Made by a program: the position numbers and the translations under genes
Assembly (NCBI GenBank): GCA_002633005.1
Contig: NMRA01000176.1
Coordinates: 628,175 to 692,174, forward strand
Direction of reading: 5' to 3'
From: Phoronis australis
Lineage: Eukaryota > Phoronida > Phoronidae
Length of the DNA stretch: 64,000 nt
Part shown: positions 45,345 through 56,376 of the stretch, piece after piece
Numbering within the stretch: position 1 is the first letter of the stretch
Layout of the letters: each line of letters begins with the position of its first letter
The notes under the pieces: generated by a model
The model's database searches: none
What the model saw: the letters and a program-made list of their open reading frames with translations, nothing else
What the model was told of the DNA's origin: nothing

Positions 45345-46260
45345 CGAAAGAGGTTGTAGCTGTGGACACTGTCCGTAGGATCAAGAACATATGAATGTAG
45401 CTTACCTGGCTACGGACCTCTGTCTTCTTGAAGAAAAATAAATGCAGTTCCTGCTCTGGATATTTGTTCTGGGGATTCAATGGAGCCGACTGTATTGAGA
45501 CAGAAGTGAAAGAGATATTACCAGAATTGCTCTGGGGGGGGGGGGGNGTGAGATGACCAGACCAGCGGAAGCAGTGGTGGTTGTGGATGATATCTGTTGA
45601 CATCAACTTGGACCAAGTATCAAGCATGATGTAAAGGACTGTGACCTTCTCAGTTACGGGCGTTTGACGATCTGGACGGTTTCTGTCTTTTACCCTTGTT
45701 TTAGGGATTGTAAGCCCAGTGTGCGGAAGCAATTTCTGCTGTGGACATTTGTTCTGGGGAATCACTGGCCCCTACCGTAGGCTACTGGGATAGGAGTGAA
45801 GGTGACATGACCAGATTTCCTCTGACGAATCACCGACCATCTGGGTGGAAGGTTATGTGAGATGACCAGGCAAGTGGAAGCAGCTGTGGACACTATCTGG
45901 GGAGAGAAACTTGAACCAAGTACTCTACCAATCTTCAGCGACAGTGGCATGGGGCCTTACCGGCTAAGGGCGCTTGTGTGGACGTTTGTGTTTTACTCTC
46001 ACTTTAGAGATTGTATGTGCATAGTATGCGAAAGTAACTTCTGCTGTGCACATTTGTTCTGGGGAATCACTGAACTCTACCGCGCTTAGCCAGAAGTGAA
46101 AGTGAGATGACCAGAGTTGCTCTGGGTAATCATCGATAACTGTGGGTAGAAGGTAAATGAAATGACCAGATCCGCGGAAGCAGTGATGGTTGTGGATGCT
46201 ATCTATGGACAGTAACTCAAATACTATTATCAGTAGCGGCTGAATGTGACTTACTTGGCT
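45345..46260 (+). repeat. Tandem array of about 300-bp degenerate units
   Basis: At least three units share CTG(T)GGACATTTGTTCTGGGG (about 45448, 45738, 46041), AGTGAAGGTGACATGACCAG-like blocks, GGAAGCAGNNGTGG and GGACGTTT(C/G)TGT. Periods are about 290 and 303 bases. A G homopolymer with a single N at 45547 lies in the first unit. No conserved ORF across units. Confidence 0.75.
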
Positions 46261-46394
46261 AGACTTCTAGTGAGTCAGGTGTTTTGTACAATGGGCCCGA
46301 CCTAGGTATCGGACAGCCTGCAACCTTACTTATATTTCCTATCCACAAATTCATCTGCAGGACAGAAACAGCTGCTCAGACTCTGAGCGGCCAG

Positions 46395-46605
46395 AATTAA
46401 TCACGCCAGGACTTATGATTTATCACGCCTGGTCCAATGATTTATCACGCCAGGACCAATGATTTATCACGCCAGGACCAATGATTTATCACGCCAGGAC
46501 CAATGATTTATCACGCCAGGACCAATGATTTATCACGCCAGGACCAATGATTTATCACGTCAGGACCAAAATTTAATACGTCAGGACCGAACATTTGTTA
46601 CGCAG
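46395..46605 (+). repeat. 22-bp minisatellite
   Basis: About nine units of ATTTATCACGCCAGGACCAA followed by TG. The central five are identical and both edges decay (GTCAGGACC, GTTACGC). Units follow directly without spacers, so it is not CRISPR-like. Confidence 0.92.
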
Positions 46606-46854
46606 AAAATATTCGACCATGCGTTATCCAACAATGACGAACCGCTGTGTCTCTTTACTACCCAGCCGTATTCAAGTCTACTGTGTCCAACTGTACATTA
46701 GGTTCAGTTTTAAAGCGTGGAGAAGACAACCTCATTGTCACGATAATATGTCCGCCTTCGTCGAAACACTGAAGAACGCTTAGCCCTTGTGTACCTAGTG
46801 CCGAATCGCCATCACTTTGAAGGGGGGGGGGATAATGCTTGTGGATGGTCACGC

Positions 46855-47165
46855 TTACTCCTGGCATGATAAAGTTTCGGTCCTGACGAAATATTTTTTT
46901 TAGTCCTGGCATGTTAAATTTTGTTACATTCTCTGTCATGAAATGATACATTTTGATCTTGGGTTTACTTTTTTGGTCTTGACTTATTTTTTATTTGGTC
47001 TTAAGTTGTTTTTTTCTGGTTTTGCAGAACGAAAATAATGTTCTGCCTGTTTTTAATTCTTGCGTAAGTGCAAATTCTGATTTCGAAGTATTTGTTTTGC
47101 TCCTGCACATTAAAACCGTTTTGGACTGTTTTTAAATCCTGGACCGTTAACATGTGTCCTTGGAT
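46855..47165 (-). repeat. Inverted, decayed partner of the 22-bp minisatellite
   Basis: TCCTGGCATGATAAAG, CGGTCCTGACGAAATATT and AGTCCTGGCATGTTAAATTT are reverse-complement relatives of the 46395 unit. TTGGTCTTGACTTATTTT-like and AATCCTGGACCGTTAACATG units continue to about 47165 with growing divergence. Together with 46395-46605 it forms a large inverted structure. Confidence 0.6.
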
Positions 47166-47718
47166 TTTTTCAGCTTTGGCTTTCCGTAGGAGTAAACTGA
47201 TTCTCCTTGTCATGAGGTGACGGTAAAAATGCTATACGAATACAGATATTTTCAATACGCCAACTCCAAAACTTCGCCAATGCGCTGCGTTATTCGCACT
47301 ATTGCAGAACTAGATAAAAGGCATTTTTGGTCATGTAGTAAACGATTTCCCCTTAATTTTAACTTTAAAATAAATCTTAAGCCAAGTATTTGTTACCTTC
47401 CTCATGACGGGTTGCAGCAGGGTTCAAACTACACGATTTACAAACAAAATGATGGCATAAATTTATCGCCAAACCAAATGTTTACTTAAAACTGTGATAA
47501 CGACGAAATTGAACATCTATCGTCTGCCTCGTTGACTCTTTGTCACATGTCGTAAATGAGCTGCACTTGTGATGAATTTTAAACCCAAATCCAAAAAAGC
47601 CTGCAATGCAATTTCCCATCGCAGCTGTTCAAACATCAAGCTACTTTTACTTGAACAAGACACATACTTCCTGTGCCAGTCAATCTGGACCTAGGGATGT
47701 ACTTGTCACCTCCTTACA

Positions 47719-47965
47719 CATGCGTGCAACCAGCCTAAAATATGTTGGGGCTCGAATTTTTGACAATGTTGACCTTTTTCCTAACAAAAAACGGGGACTA
47801 AGAAAAAAACGTGTACTACGTTCAGAGCTATTAATTGTGCATTTGCGCTTTTGTAGTGGACTCTTGTCTCGTTTTCTCGGCCTTTTTGTCTCTCTGGGCG
47901 GACCTTTTTGCTCACTTCGCCAAATAGGGGGCTCCCAGTACGACCCCTCCCTGGGTGCACGCATG
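47719..47965 (+). mobile_element. CATGCG-type MITE, copy C
   Basis: Ends are CATGCGTGCAACCAG and CTGGGTGCACGCATG, with TTACA on both outer sides. Internal TTTTCTCGGCC and GGGCGGACCTTTTTGC match copies A and B. Confidence 0.8.
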
Positions 47966-50360
47966 TTACACTAGGTTCAACGTGGAGTTGGAATTAATCA
48001 CTTGCGACATTCTCGTAGAGAAAGGTGATTTTACCAAAATTTACAGATCCATCTCAATTGCTTTTCAGTAGCTGCCAAACGCTCTTCCGCTAAGTCAAAT
48101 CCCTGGCGCTAAGTCGTGGTATATTTTAAGCCCATTTAAGTGGAAAAGACACCAGTCTTGATTTCAGCGAATATCTGGCAGACAACTGCGAGTATTGGTG
48201 GCTTGTAATAAACTGATAAGAACGCAACGGGTTTTGTTATTTTATAGTTGTGGCCAAAGTTATAAAACCCAAGATGACCATTCAGCCCAACAATGATACG
48301 AAAATTGCGTTTTCGACCAAAAAAACGATAAATCAAATCGGTAAAATTTTGAAAGGTCTAGCCAACCCAAAATTTTCTCAAACCGTTTAGCAACTTTTAT
48401 GCTCTGAGCCGTGCACGTGATTTTTGTTTTGAAAAATAATGTCCTATCGTGGTAATTTGAAATTATTATTGCAGAAGTATGTGATCCTGTTTTGATCTTG
48501 TTTAGTCACACATACAGGTAAACATGGCTTGTACGACCATAGGGTCCAGTGTGAATATCTCAGTAACACGTACATCTACATATATAAGTTCAAGTCTTCA
48601 TACGTTTACATTCGCTACAATACCTTGCAGTTGAATAGGAATCAATTCAATTGACTGCTTTCAAGTAGTCCCAGATACTAGAGCCCTAGTTCAGTGCTAT
48701 GCAATTGAACGCGTCTATAACACCTACATGTAATCAATCACATTCGTCTGAATACACTTTTGAGAGACATCAATAGTTTAAAAAGGATCTGTTTCTAAAC
48801 AAGAAGGAGTTAGACTACAAACTGCGCTTTTACGGTCACATTTCACGATTGTGTACCGGCATTTCAAATACAGACGTCGCTGGCATATTTTTGTTCAGGA
48901 TGAAGATTCATAAGTACGACTTAAAAGTACTTTAATTATTACCTGAGACTTGCCGCAGGTGAAGTCTGGTGCTATAAAAGGTAATTTACCATCGAAATTA
49001 CCTTGCCGCTTCCGTAAACAACGGTGGGTGCGTCCGTTAGCCTACTCCCCTAGCTAGGATCATCAGAGTTATCGTGTGATCGGTAGAATTTGGCCAAAGT
49101 TCGAAATTTGCGTTGTCCATCGGGACAAACAGAGATAATGTTGGAAAGGTCACAGACAAGATAATTGAACCATCACATGACACGCAAACAGTTAGACGCA
49201 TATATGGAGTCACCAGTGTCTAAGGCGAGTTCTCTTAATGTTCTCAGTGATTTTAAAATTATTTAAAACTTTGTTTAGATCTGAATTTCGCTTTGTTCAG
49301 CTTTATGAAAAGCGAAAACCGAATTAAGTCATGGACTTTCATAAAGTCGGTCTCATAATATTCCTTACCATGATATAGCATTTTGTTTTCGTCACCAAGG
49401 AGAACATCGAAACTGCGGGTGATAAAGAACAGATTTGACGAGTCTTTTAACCACCAAAACCGGGCGAAAAAAAGAATAAACGATAAAGGCATTTTTTGGT
49501 TCATTCTCCACTAAAGTGTGCAACTGGAAAAAATTCTGTGAAAAAATAAAGTTGTCAGTATTGCTTAAAAATGTGTTGGAATAAGATTGTTAATGTAAGT
49601 AGCGGAAAGACACAAAAGGGCTGATTCATAACTACTAATTTTGGTTTTGCGAGTGGACATAAAAGGGGACCCAATTTTAACTTTCACAGATACGTTATTG
49701 GGCGGAATTTTAATTGATCGTGGATATTTCGAAACATTTATACATTAAACTAGATATCATAAGTTTTTATGTAGTATACACCTCTGGGTTATGATAGGAA
49801 ACTTTGCTTGTTTACAATAAAAAAGATCTTCAATTTTATGGTTGCACTTTTGCCAAGACTACGAAAAAATAAATCAAATGCATGACAATAGATGTTACCT
49901 TGGAATGAGGCCACGTGTATTTTATGTGAGTCTAAAACAAGGCGACTTGCAGGCAATGGCGACACTGTGAAGGTAGTTCACAGACAGTAAATGAAAGAAA
50001 ATTGTCAGTGGCATGACTTAAACAAAGCCATACCTTTCATAGCGTATCTATGAAGAATTTACCATCACATTAAAAAAGAGCCTGGAAAAGATTTATAGGC
50101 AGTGTTGGAAAGCTTACTTGAAGTTAAGTTATGTCATTTAAAGATATTTTTGCTTATATGTATCGTTTGTGGTCATATTTTGTACACTGGCTTATATTTC
50201 TAGTACTCCCCCCCAAGAACCTCTCCAAACAAACCTCAAGTTGATTATTTTGCTCCAACGAAGGCTACAAGCATCAATAATTAACCAAAACTTGTAGCGT
50301 TTGACCAATAGATTATTAAAAGAAAACGTAAACTATGGGTCTGAAAAGAATTTTATCTAT
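47966..50360. other. No recognisable gene
   Basis: AT-rich sequence. The ORFs at 48136-48336 and 49259-49504 (both minus) show no domain. Nothing else supported. Confidence 0.4.
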
Positions 50361-50369
50361 TATAAAAAT

Positions 50370-52145
50370 AAATCGGTAAATAAAACAACAAGAATGGATC
50401 AACTGAAATTTGAAATTTTCGGATGTAATAACTTCCTTTGTCAACAAAAACAGAAATAAAGTAAAATCAAACACTATATGACAATTGACATATAAGATAT
50501 GGTGTAATGAATATGATACATTTTTACGTAAAAAAAAAAATCAATGACATATTTTAAGAAGTTTTTATGTTCAATTCATGAGGTTCTATTGTATTGAGCT
50601 TGTCTATCCAATATTGTTCTCTTTTGAGTCTGTGAGGGGTACTGGGGGTGATGGAGTTTTTCTATTATTACCTATAGGTAATCATTTCAATTCCAAAAAA
50701 CATTATATTCAATATCTTTCTGTACAAATAATAGAAAAACTCTGGCAATAACTTTACTGACCTCGTCAAAGATGTAACTGATCACGTTTTGAATCTATCG
50801 GCTTTATCTTCAGGCTGTCGATTTTGGCGCAATCAGACAATATATGTCAGTTCCTCCAAAATGGAACACGACAGCAAGGGAAGATGGTGACATTCCTTTT
50901 GTACATGTACTTCGTATCAACTAAATTGATAACGTATCTATCACATAACGTATCGCTGAAACCAAAAACAAAACTGACGACGCATGACACAATTCTGAGG
51001 ACAGGAACGAAACGACCACTTCAATACACTGTTACAGTAATCCCAACAGCCCTTACATTCCCAGGATGCCTCCCAGTTTCACTAAATGTAATAACGTATC
51101 TATGAAAACAATTGGGTAACAATTTGAATTTCTTACTTCAGAGACACTGCAGCTCTCTCTGTTAATATCTATGAAATTAATGAGTTTGTTTCCTGGACCA
51201 GGGCGTGGACGGCCCCTCTAAAGCATTTCCCCTTACATCTTATACACAAACAGTTTGACAAAGTCCGCTCAATTACTCGAAATGAATCTTTAAGAACTAA
51301 AACCAAAGGCAATACTACTAATAGAATACCTTTCATAACTATGTTCAATCCATGTTTAAACGGAATTAGCCACATCTTCAAAAAACATCTTTCTACGCTG
51401 CATATTTCCCCTCAAATGAAAAACCTATTTCCTCATCCCCCTATAATTTCTTGGAGAAAATGTAAAAATCTAAAAAATTATTCAGTTAAAGCTAATATCG
51501 ACAATATACACCAAACTGACAAACCTATTGGCAACACACAATGTAACAAAACTAGGTGTAAAATGTGTAACTTCATCAACGATAGCACTTTTTTCCAGTC
51601 TTCCCAAACCAATGAAAACTTTGAAATAAACATTATTCTGATTGCACCACCAACAATATTATTTACCTTATAACTTGTAAAAAGTGTTCTATCCAATACG
51701 TAGGACAAACTCAACATAATCTACAAACTCGGTTTCGTAATCATAGATTTAACATAATACATAAAAACATTTCTGATACTATAGGTAATCATTTCAATTC
51801 CAAAAACCATAATATTCAATATCTTTCTGTACAAATAATAGAAAAACTCCAACACCCCAGTACCCCTCACAGACTTAAAAGAGAACAATATTGGATAGAC
51901 AAACTGAATACAATAGAACCTCATGGATTGAACATAAAAACTTAAAATATGTCATTGAATTTTTTACGCAAAAATGTATCATTTTCATTACACCATATCT
52001 TATATGTCAATTGTCATTTCGTGTTTGATTTTACTTTATTTCTGTTTTTGTTGATAAAGGAAGTTGTTACATCCGAAAATTTCAAATTTCAGTTGATCCA
52101 TTCTTGTTGTTTTATTTACCGATTTATATTCTTCATTTCATGAAA
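50370..52145 (+). mobile_element. Penelope-like retroelement, 3' portion with inverted terminal arm
   Basis: 51150-51945 carries the end of the RT-associated region, a cysteine linker and a GIY-YIG domain, followed by an AT-rich 3' region to about 52145. Bases 50370-50660 are the reverse complement of about 51835-52140. Bases 50670-50740 repeat about 51780-51850 in direct orientation, making a hairpin at the left junction. Inverted and partial terminal copies of this kind are a known feature of Penelope-like elements. The RT core is missing, so the copy is dead. Confidence 0.8.
51341..51945 (+). pseudogene. Penelope-like C-terminal region with GIY-YIG endonuclease domain, frameshifted
   Basis: The first frame reads MFNPCLNGISHIFKKHLSTL, then a WRKCKNLKN block and the linker CNKTRCKMCNF, whose cysteines match the CxxC linker of animal Penelope elements. 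A frame change near 51630-51640 is followed by IIYLITCKKCSIQYVGQTQ (the GIY-YIG strand pair), RFRNHRFNI and LKREQYWIDKLN, ending in TAA at 51943-51945. The endonuclease residues (Y, R, H, E) appear present in the second frame. In full elements this domain nicks target DNA for RT priming. Confidence 0.82.
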
Positions 52146-52446
52146 CAATAGTATCCTTGGGAGGATCTGGATCGCCTTATTTAGTTTCAGATATATTTTC
52201 TACGTTATTTTTCCTGAACACGTAATGTTTTGACAATAAAAAAGCGTGACAATATTAGTTGACAGTGTAAATGTAAGTCCAGGGATGAGTCATTTGCACT
52301 CATAACGTATCTATGACTGACTTGTGACAACTATATTTTCTTCACCTGAATTTAAAAAAGACATTGGTCGGACTTTATACCAACATTTTTTCTTCGATTA
52401 ATATCTGTACCTAAAATGTGTAACCTTACTAATCTGGCAACAAACG

Positions 52447-52857
52447 TTGAAAGAAAAATATGCCAAACGTACGCAATTCACTATGCCATGTGACAGCAAA
52501 AAACACCGAAAATGGGACTTCAAGCCTCAGACAGTTCAAAAACTGTCCAACTTAGAACAAAAAATTGTATTGCCCATGGCTCCATTGATAGCAAAGTTAA
52601 GTTTGACTAAAAAAAACGGGAGTGGTTTTGAACAATTTAATTGTTTTTTTCGACGTGTGACATCGTTTTTTGGATTGCGCACTTTGGAGAATGAACCGGT
52701 AATGCATTTGAAAGGGAGTAAATTTACTGAATTTATTAGTTTGACCAGAACTGCATTTATAAAGCAACAAAATCCACTTTGTGATTTTATTACACTGAAT
52801 CGCCGTTTTTTGCCGTTGTCTGTCAGATATTCGCCTAAAGCAAAGTCGGTCACTTAA
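52447..52857 (+). CDS. Unidentified 136-codon ORF
   Basis: The longest open frame in this stretch, lysine-rich at the start (KEKYAKRTQFTMPCDSKKHR). I do not recognise a domain, and the complementary strand is also open, which lowers its credibility. May be a decayed transposon ORF. Confidence 0.2.
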   Translation: MKEKYAKRTQFTMPCDSKKHRKWDFKPQTVQKLSNLEQKIVLPMAPLIAKLSLTKKNGSGFEQFNCFFRRVTSFFGLRTLENEPVMHLKGSKFTEFISLTRTAFIKQQNPLCDFITLNRRFLPLSVRYSPKAKSVT

Positions 52858-52859
52858 TT

Positions 52860-53530
52860 AAACAATTTAGATGCACCACTTAAAGCGTGGAGTTTAGCTC
52901 CGCTAGCAGAACGTTAGACAGTCGGACCGCGGGTTGACAAATTCCTTAGCGCTGTGTTGTGGCTGATCTCAGAAAATCACTTTAATTCCTCGTCCACGAT
53001 GTCCCCTTAAGGTAATTTAGAGGCCTGAAAACTGTCCAAGCGTGGCTAAATTTGATCTTCATAACTCAGAAACGGTTGAGCGGGATACTACAAGCTTTAT
53101 ACACAGTTCTTCACGACGCAATAAGAATTGTATTTGAAATGTTCTCTTTTTGATTGAGGGCTATCAAAATGGGACTTTTTGCAATGTTTATGAAAAAAAT
53201 AAAATTTGAATAAAATGAAAACTAAATTTACCCATGTTCTTGATTCCATTGCTTTCCTATGAATGTACTGATTTCTTTTTCGCTAATTTTTCTAATTACA
53301 CGAGGCCACGTAATGACAGATTAGCACGAAGTCAACAATCAACTACAGGCTTTCAATTTTCAGAATATATCTACTTTTAATGACTAAAGAGTCTATAGTT
53401 ATGAAGATATTTGGCTAAAAACATAGTCAGAGCTGTCTATGTAATCCCGCTTAGTTTCCGTGTGAGCGATAATCTATGGAGCACACAGACATTGGCGTTA
53501 GTAATACCCGTGTCCAGTCGAATTTTGCGG
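52860..53530. other. No recognisable gene
   Basis: Unassigned AT-rich sequence between the Penelope remnant and the TIR element at 53538. Confidence 0.4.
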
Positions 53531-53537
53531 CTTCGTA

Positions 53538-54239
53538 CAGTACAGCCACTGAATTTTTAGACTTCGTCCGGGCTACCTCACGCCTGGCCAGACCGGAGCG
53601 CAACCGGAACGCAGGCGTGACAGAAATCAGTCACGGTCGCCTCACGGCTACTCTCCGGGTAGTCCTCACGCTTACCTCCGGCTTAGTTAACGCCTTCCTC
53701 ACGCATGATGCCGGAACTTGCGATCAATGTGCTCAGAATTGACATGGTATGCTCCTTCATATCGTGAAGGCAATTGAATATTTTCGCCATGTACACTCGT
53801 GTTAAAATTCTTTATTATTTTATATAAAAACAAATAATTATATATAAGTGAAAAGTAAAGTCCACAGGTCTGTTTCCTGAAGTAACTTAAGATTTGAGAC
53901 GGAAATTTTGGTCTTTTACTGAACGTAACTATTTAAAAAAAATTAAACCTCACATGAGCAAAAGTCTATGAGAATACACACATCACTGCTAGTTACTGAT
54001 ATAATTTTAATAAATTACTTTTTCATCTGCGATGCAGGTAAACTCACGCCTGGCTCACGGCTGGCTCACGCTTCGTTCAAGCCTAACTCACGGTAAGCTC
54101 CGGGTACAGCCACGCTTAGGCTCACGCCAGCTGTTACGGTTGATTCACGCCTTACTCTCCGGTCTGTCTCCGGTTACGGTCACGGGTGGCTAGACCGAAG
54201 AGACACCGGAGAGAGTCTAATAATTCAGTGGCTGTACTG
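53538..54239. mobile_element. 702-bp TIR element with subterminal CACG/CTCCGG motif arrays
   Basis: The left end CAGTACAGCCACTGAATTTT continues TAGAC. The right end is its reverse complement (GTCTAATAATTCAGTGGCTG, TACTG), and the outer bases are TA on both sides. Just inside both ends lie many copies of TCACGCCT, CTCACG(G/C), CTCCGG(T/G) and GGTTACGGT-like motifs (about 53570-53710 and 54040-54205); the middle is AT-rich. The 88-codon ORF at 53476 is a by-product of the motif array. Non-autonomous; superfamily not identified. Confidence 0.78.
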
Positions 54240-54244
54240 TACAT

Positions 54245-55000
54245 GTATACAATGAACGTTTGCCTACCGAACACATGCGCGTATTAACAAGCTCCTGCCG
54301 CCCCATATACAAACTAATGCGTCTTTCAAAAAGTTTTTTGCACACTAACGCCAACGTTTCACAATTAATACTGTACCTTTGTAACGTAGGTCATAAACCG
54401 GACATTGTGTACTTTTGTTCATTTATAGTACTTTTAATTAATAATTTAATTTCAAATAGGAAACGTACCGACGTCTACCAACTTGCAAATGATAAGCGAA
54501 CCTTCATCGCACGGTGCATGAAGTCCTATACGGCATAAATGCTTACAAACAACACCTGGGCCCAAATTTAAGGAGACATGGAATAGACTTCCTGTTGACA
54601 TTAGCTTTGACCAGAGTTATAAAACAACAAATCCCTGTGGAGGATTTAGAGGGGGTTGGGGTAAGGCCCCCTAAAATTCTTCCTAATTCTTTCTAATGGA
54701 TTCAACTCCCGAGTTACTGTAAAAATAATTTTCTCGCCTAGAATGTCCCTTTAATGGACATTGAAAGCAGTTTTAAAGTCGTAACAAACCGTGTTCTTGT
54801 TTCAAAAACGTTGTTTCTTGATAAAAGTATTTATTTGTCACTGTGTTATTGTCCTTTGATTGCTATAAAACGCGATTCCCACAACGGCCGCTCTGCTTCT
54901 AGGGTCTCTAACCATAAAAAGTAACACATTTTTGGTATCAACTTACATTTACATAATTGTGTTGTTAAAAATTGGCCTGTTGATATCATACAAGTAAGAA
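54245..55000. other. No recognisable gene
   Basis: AT-rich sequence. A short ORF at 54260-54538 (+) reads like a fragment of a retroelement C terminus (VYLxxCNVGH-like), but I cannot confirm it. Confidence 0.3.
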
Positions 55001-55004
55001 TTAG

Positions 55005-55125
55005 TCTCCATACGCGCCATATGTTGGTCACACCACGTGGCCTATATTCAAGTCTGAAGATGTCTGTCCTGACCAGGCTCAAACCCAGGACTGTCTGCAA
55101 ACGGTGCAGACGCTCTTGTACAATG
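55005..55125 (-). repeat. tRNA-derived SINE, copy 2
   Basis: The minus strand shares GCGTCTGCANNGTTNGCAG, CCTGGGTTNGAG, GGTCAGG, GACTTNNATA and CACGTGNTGTG with the copy at 38629-38765, in the same order and spacing. The 5' A-box part is more degraded. Confidence 0.7.
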
Positions 55126-55305
55126 AATAAAAAGTCTGCTGTCACTGAAAATATGTGGACCACAATTCTTGCATTGCTTTTCATAAGTCAAATAAACCTT
55201 TTTCACTGCACAAAATTTAGAAAGCTGTGCATACTGAATGTTATCAAGTTGTGTATATTTATAACTGCATATCAATATGTAAATCTTGAACTGGATGGGA
55301 ATATA

Positions 55306-55378
55306 CAGTGGCGGATTTAGAGGGGGGCCAACACTCTGTCCTGTCCCCCCTAACTCAAAAATCCTGGATCCGCCCCTA
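55306..55378. mobile_element. 73-bp micro-MITE with hAT-type ends
   Basis: CAGTGGCGGATTTAGAGGGG at the left end faces CCTGGATCCGCCCCTA at the right. The ends are close to those of the 2.8-kb hAT element at 42510, so it is probably an internally deleted relative. Confidence 0.7.
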
Positions 55379-55379
55379 A

Positions 55380-56328
55380 TATATATCCAAACATTTACAA
55401 GTCTGGTCAGCACGCCACCTGCTGGCCACATCACACAACAAAAGAAACTAATGAATATTACTTGGAAAGATCCACTTCCTCATTCACTTTATTTGACCAA
55501 CAACTAAATATACACTACCAGGAAATGTAATTCATGTTAACCAACCATACTCTGCATTCAACCCTTGTTTTGTTTAGGGACTCTTCATCACCCTTTTCAT
55601 GAGGACACAAACCTTATGCTTTTCCCCAACATCCTTACTCCAAAATGTTACAAAATGGCCAAGCTTTAATAAAGTCAATGTTTATGTATTTGCATGTGAG
55701 CTTCAGCATTAAATGTCAGGATTGATTTGTATAGTAATATGGTAAAAACTTGAATCTCATTTTTAGACAATTCTACGTGTATTGTATTTTTGACACATCG
55801 GACTTAGGAGACATTTCTGATACTAGTTGTTTTGCAGTGTTTTTACGATCAAAACGTGATTATTAAACATTGTGGACTTTCGTTCCTTGACATCGCCATT
55901 TTTACGACGTCAAAAGCGTACGCTAGCAACAAGCCTTGATTCTCCACTAAAGCGTACGGTTTGTACGCTCATGAAAATGGCCATATTTGTGCCCGTTCCC
56001 TTACATTCAGTATATTTCCAGGTAAAGCTGAGATACTGTTATTTTACACCTGAAGCAGCCCCACCAAATCCATCAGAAACGCTGCTTGAGGAAAATGAAA
56101 ACTAAGACAAAAGTCCGCATTATCAGATGGGCAACCAGCACAGTGAGAATAGTCCTTGCACTTTGACATTGATCTTGCAGTGTTCTTGCAATTGGCCTCC
56201 TTGTCCAACCAGCTGATATTGCATACAGAGCTTTCTACCCAAGTAAGGTGAGTTGCTCATGTCAATACCTGCAGATTCCTCACCACAACAGTTCATACAA
56301 TATATAACACGATGCCCCTTCGATGAGC
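55380..56328 (-). other. Presumed COPZ 3' UTR and downstream DNA
   Basis: Follows the COPZ stop codon on the minus strand. A minus-strand AATAAA occurs at about 55487-55492; whether it is used is unknown. No separate gene seen. Confidence 0.4.
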
Positions 56329-56376
56329 CTACTTCAACAGGGACCATTTAAGTTGCTCCTTTGCAGACTGCAAAAC
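56329..56376 (-). CDS. COPZ1: COPZ terminal exon
   Basis: Acceptor TGTCTTTACAG. Encodes [15 protein letters not shown] then TAG at 56329-56331, the conserved zeta-COP C terminus. Confidence 0.93.
   Translation of the reverse strand, partial: VLQSAKEQLKWSLLK

Noticed and set aside
46395-46605. Regular short repeats as a CRISPR array
   Set aside because: The 22-bp units are head-to-tail with no spacers, and the genome is clearly eukaryotic; this is a minisatellite.
53476-53742. 88-codon ORF near the TIR element
   Set aside because: It spans the element boundary and reads through the repeated CACG/CTCCGG motifs; stop-poor composition explains it.
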